Below, in pieces: positions 61,593 through 64,000 of a stretch of 64,000 bases of DNA. Numbering within the stretch: position 1 is the first letter of the stretch; each line of letters begins with the position of its first letter. Position numbers and translations under genes: made by a program. The stretch comes from Larus michahellis (taxonomy: Eukaryota > Chordata > Aves > Charadriiformes > Laridae). Under the pieces are notes generated by a model. The model was not told the DNA's origin and did no database searches. It was given only the letters and a program-made list of their open reading frames with translations. The stretch is taken from positions 46,531,418 through 46,595,417 of the forward strand of contig NC_133901.1 in the NCBI RefSeq assembly GCF_964199755.1, written 5' to 3'.

Positions 61593-61606
61593 CCACCAGG
61601 GTGCAG
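61593..61606 (+). promoter_or_regulatory. CTCF-like motif
   Basis: CCACCAGGGTGCAG agrees with the CTCF core CCASYAGRKGGCRS at 13 of 14 positions (T for G at position 10). One such match in 64 kb can arise by chance. Confidence 0.3.
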
Positions 61607-63360
61607 GAAGAGTTTGGTAGCCAGGTCCCCAAGTTTATGGCTCTTACCATTTCTGTCCTTGCGAAGGATAACTAACTCTAACTGATAAGGATGAACAGTG
61701 TGGAGTTTTACATGCAGGAGCCATGGTTGTGAGTTCCCATCTCTGCAGCAGCCAACAAGTTATTACAAAAATAAATACCTCAGCGGCAGCAGCGGCATCC
61801 CCAAGGGCCTATTTACTTCCACTGCCACGAACTAATTCCTGCAGAGGAGCTCAAGCCAAATCCTGCAGAGACCAGCAGGAATCTCTCCAGGCTCTTGCAA
61901 AGGCAGTTTGCACACTGGAGAAAACGCTGGGGCTTGGTCATATTTATCGCCATGTCAGTTAAAACATGTTGTCAGTTAACACCTTTTCTAACACAACATA
62001 TATTTTCTAAAGCTGAAGGAAAGTGAGCTTTTTTACCTCCTTTTATTTTTCAACTAGTTATTCTGATTTACTTCTGAAATTGCGCAGCACACTAACTGGT
62101 GCTTCGTGGAATGGCCAGGGATCAATCATTACCTTTCATGTGCAAACTGATCCTGTCTATCAATCTCTTATAGTCCCATCTCCAGAAAGGATGCCCCAAT
62201 TCAGAAAACTGTAAAAACACAAAGGAAGCTAAGGCAGGGCGACATTCGCTTTCCTTGCCTTGCTCTCTAGAAGATGTTTCACGGGTGAGTTTATTATCCG
62301 TAGGAAGAATGAACAAGCCAATACACCCTTTTCAAGGTTTGCAGGTGCCTTAATGTAACTTGCTCATTTAATTTGGATCTATATACCTCATGAGAAGGGC
62401 AGAAGATTTTCATTTTCAAGGCCTTATTTAGCCATAAAACGTGTATCACGTTAGCTAAGAGCAGGTCTATGAATTTCATTTTATTTGATGACAAGAGAAA
62501 TAGGGATGTATATATCACCCTTTCAGTAACTGCTATTAAAAGGTACATGTTTCATGAATAAACACTGCATTCCATGTCATAATATCTTTAGTGAAATAAA
62601 ACTCAGGGCATTTGTAGTGTATGTATATGAAAAGCATCAGTTCACTCATATGTTAAGAGTACGAGGAAAACATAAGCCCCTTTTGTGACTGGAACTGGTC
62701 ACACCTGGAAAATTAGGAAGGATTTTGCTGGCTCCAACAAAGTCAGTAGGAAATTGTCTATGGCCTCAATGGGGCCAAAAATTCTCCTAGATTTCATACT
62801 ATTATAGATATTGTAAAATTTAGCCACCGAGGTCATTAAAATGTTATAATCCCTAGTGTGATACATGATGGGGTAAAAGCGCTTACAAAGGTATTGCTTT
62901 CTAAACTGGTGTAATTATGGTAGTAATTCCCAAAGAAGGCGTATTGCAAATGCATTTCCAGTTCCAGTTTCTCATTTTTTTTGTCAGTGTTCATTACGGT
63001 AGTGATATGCTTGTGTCTAAATCTTGTTGATGTCCTTCCAGAGGGCACTAAAAACCCTAAAGTAAGTAAAGAAAAAATTAGTTGTTGATTCTGACTGGCT
63101 GCTGAATTGCCGCCTTTTGAGCCCTGTCCCTCAGCTCATAATCTATAATGTTCGCTCTTATACTACCCAGATTACTCACTCTTTGTTTATATTAATCCAC
63201 TTACAGTTTGTCTAACTTAAAGGGAATTAGGAAAAAAAAAAAAAGTGAGGCCTGCCCTCCCCAAACTTGGATGATTTGGGGCTAACAAGCCTAGGAGAGC
63301 TGTCAACACTTAGCTGTATTTTCAGTCCTCGGGAAGTTTGCAGCCACAGTGAAGCCGCCC
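61607..63360. other. AT-rich unique DNA with a possible repeat remnant
   Basis: 62690-62790 has the words aacaaagtcagtaggaaatt and ggcctcaatggggccaaaaa, resembling an arm of the palindromic repeat family. An A run lies near 63234. No supported gene. Confidence 0.45.
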
Positions 63361-63410
63361 TGTGGGGCAGTGCGGTGTGGGGCAGTGGGGGGCTGGCCAG
63401 TGTGTGGGGC
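63361..63410 (+). repeat. Short G-rich minisatellite, 15-bp units
   Basis: Units tgtggggcagtgcgg (63361-63375) and tgtggggcagtgggg (63376-63390) are followed by a spacer and a partial third copy, tgtgtggggctcagg. Confidence 0.75.
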
Positions 63411-64000
63411 TCAGGCACCAAATCTCAGGGCAGAGGGTCTACCCCTCCTGGCGGTGCACAGGGCAGGGTCCTGAAAGCCTCTTAAGGCACCAAAGAAACA
63501 TATTAAGTCATGAACCCTCCTTTTCCAGTTTTAAGGAGGAGATGAGCACACAGGCCTCTAAATTATGGCAACAAAAGATTCAAGCTGAAATAAACACCAA
63601 AGTCTGACACGGGGTAAGAAGAGTGCTTGCCTGTTTCCTGACGGTGATCCTCTCAACAGTGATGAAAATCAGCTAGAGGTAAAAAAAATTACATGTTCTC
63701 TTTATGATAAATGAAAAACCTGATCTTAGGACCCACTTATTTTTAACCTTGCAGTTGCACTGTATTCCTTGACAACCGAGGAAAGGCAGAGATACTAAAT
63801 GCTCTGGTATTTTGTTTCTTCCCAGGGCTTGAAATTGGCCTCGGGTGCTCCGTACATGGGTGATAAATGCGTTTCCATCTTCTCTGAAGATGTCTAGCAT
63901 CTGCATTTCCCTTTGCTCCATAAAGCCACCTCCTTCCCACTGCTTAACTAAGATCTCAGATGTTATTTGAACAAAGAAGTGCTGTTTTTCAGGAAAGAAA
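63411..64000. other. Unique DNA to the window end, nothing recognised
   Basis: Two overlapping minus frames (63673-63940) and a plus frame (63362-63607) have no motifs. Confidence 0.55.

Noticed and set aside
1..64000. CRISPR arrays, phage, plasmid or operon structure
   Set aside because: No regular spacer arrays, ribosome sites or densely packed genes; sequence is vertebrate.

Overview
This is vertebrate, almost certainly avian, nuclear DNA that is non-coding as far as the sequence shows. The bird assignment rests on four 5'-truncated CR1 LINE tails (329-528, 46485-46718 on +; 19884-19965, 24101-24166 on -). They carry the typical avian 3' block: the 'gtggtgagacactgg' stretch, a 'cctggaagtgttcaaggccagg' type stretch, and the octamer-like end ATTCTATGATTCTAT. 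There are no bacterial-style operons, ribosome sites, CRISPR arrays or insertion sequences.

No protein-coding gene can be supported. The longest open frames (234, 197, 195 and 194 codons) have no recognisable domains, mostly lie in GC-rich patches, and are what chance gives in 64 kb. The window is best read as an intergenic or intronic block with low repeat content and several stretches that look like conserved non-coding elements. These have dense TAATTA/TAATTG, ATTTGCAT and AACAAT cores, as is common around developmental regulators. Which gene this flanks cannot be told from the window.

Layout: 1-328 is a strong CpG island with GC boxes, a short-loop G-quadruplex motif and a possible minus-strand splice donor at 45/44, so it may be the first exon and promoter of a gene running left out of the window; a CR1 tail abuts it. 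0.5-45 kb is mostly AT-rich unique DNA with A/C-rich tracts, homopolymers, a (CCCT)n tract, GC-rich patches (14.2, 26.1-26.5, 31.1-32.4 kb) and the best enhancer-like candidates at 6.6, 18.5, 28.1, 39.6-40.2 and 43.2-43.6 kb. 45.59-46.44 kb is a second, weaker CpG-rich block, followed directly by the longest CR1. 46.7-52 kb is AT-rich and holds fragments of a palindromic old repeat family. 53.1-53.2 kb has a perfect NRF1-type palindrome in a small CpG cluster. 54.30-54.61 kb is a diverged tandem array with a period near 31 bp. 55.96-56.24 kb has an antisense open frame with splice-like edges. 56.3-64 kb is unremarkable apart from a CTCF-like site and a small minisatellite.

No obviously new biological system is visible. 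The observations most worth checking are the 31-bp array, the internal CpG-rich block, the NRF1 palindrome, the possible exon at 56 kb and the conserved-looking clusters.
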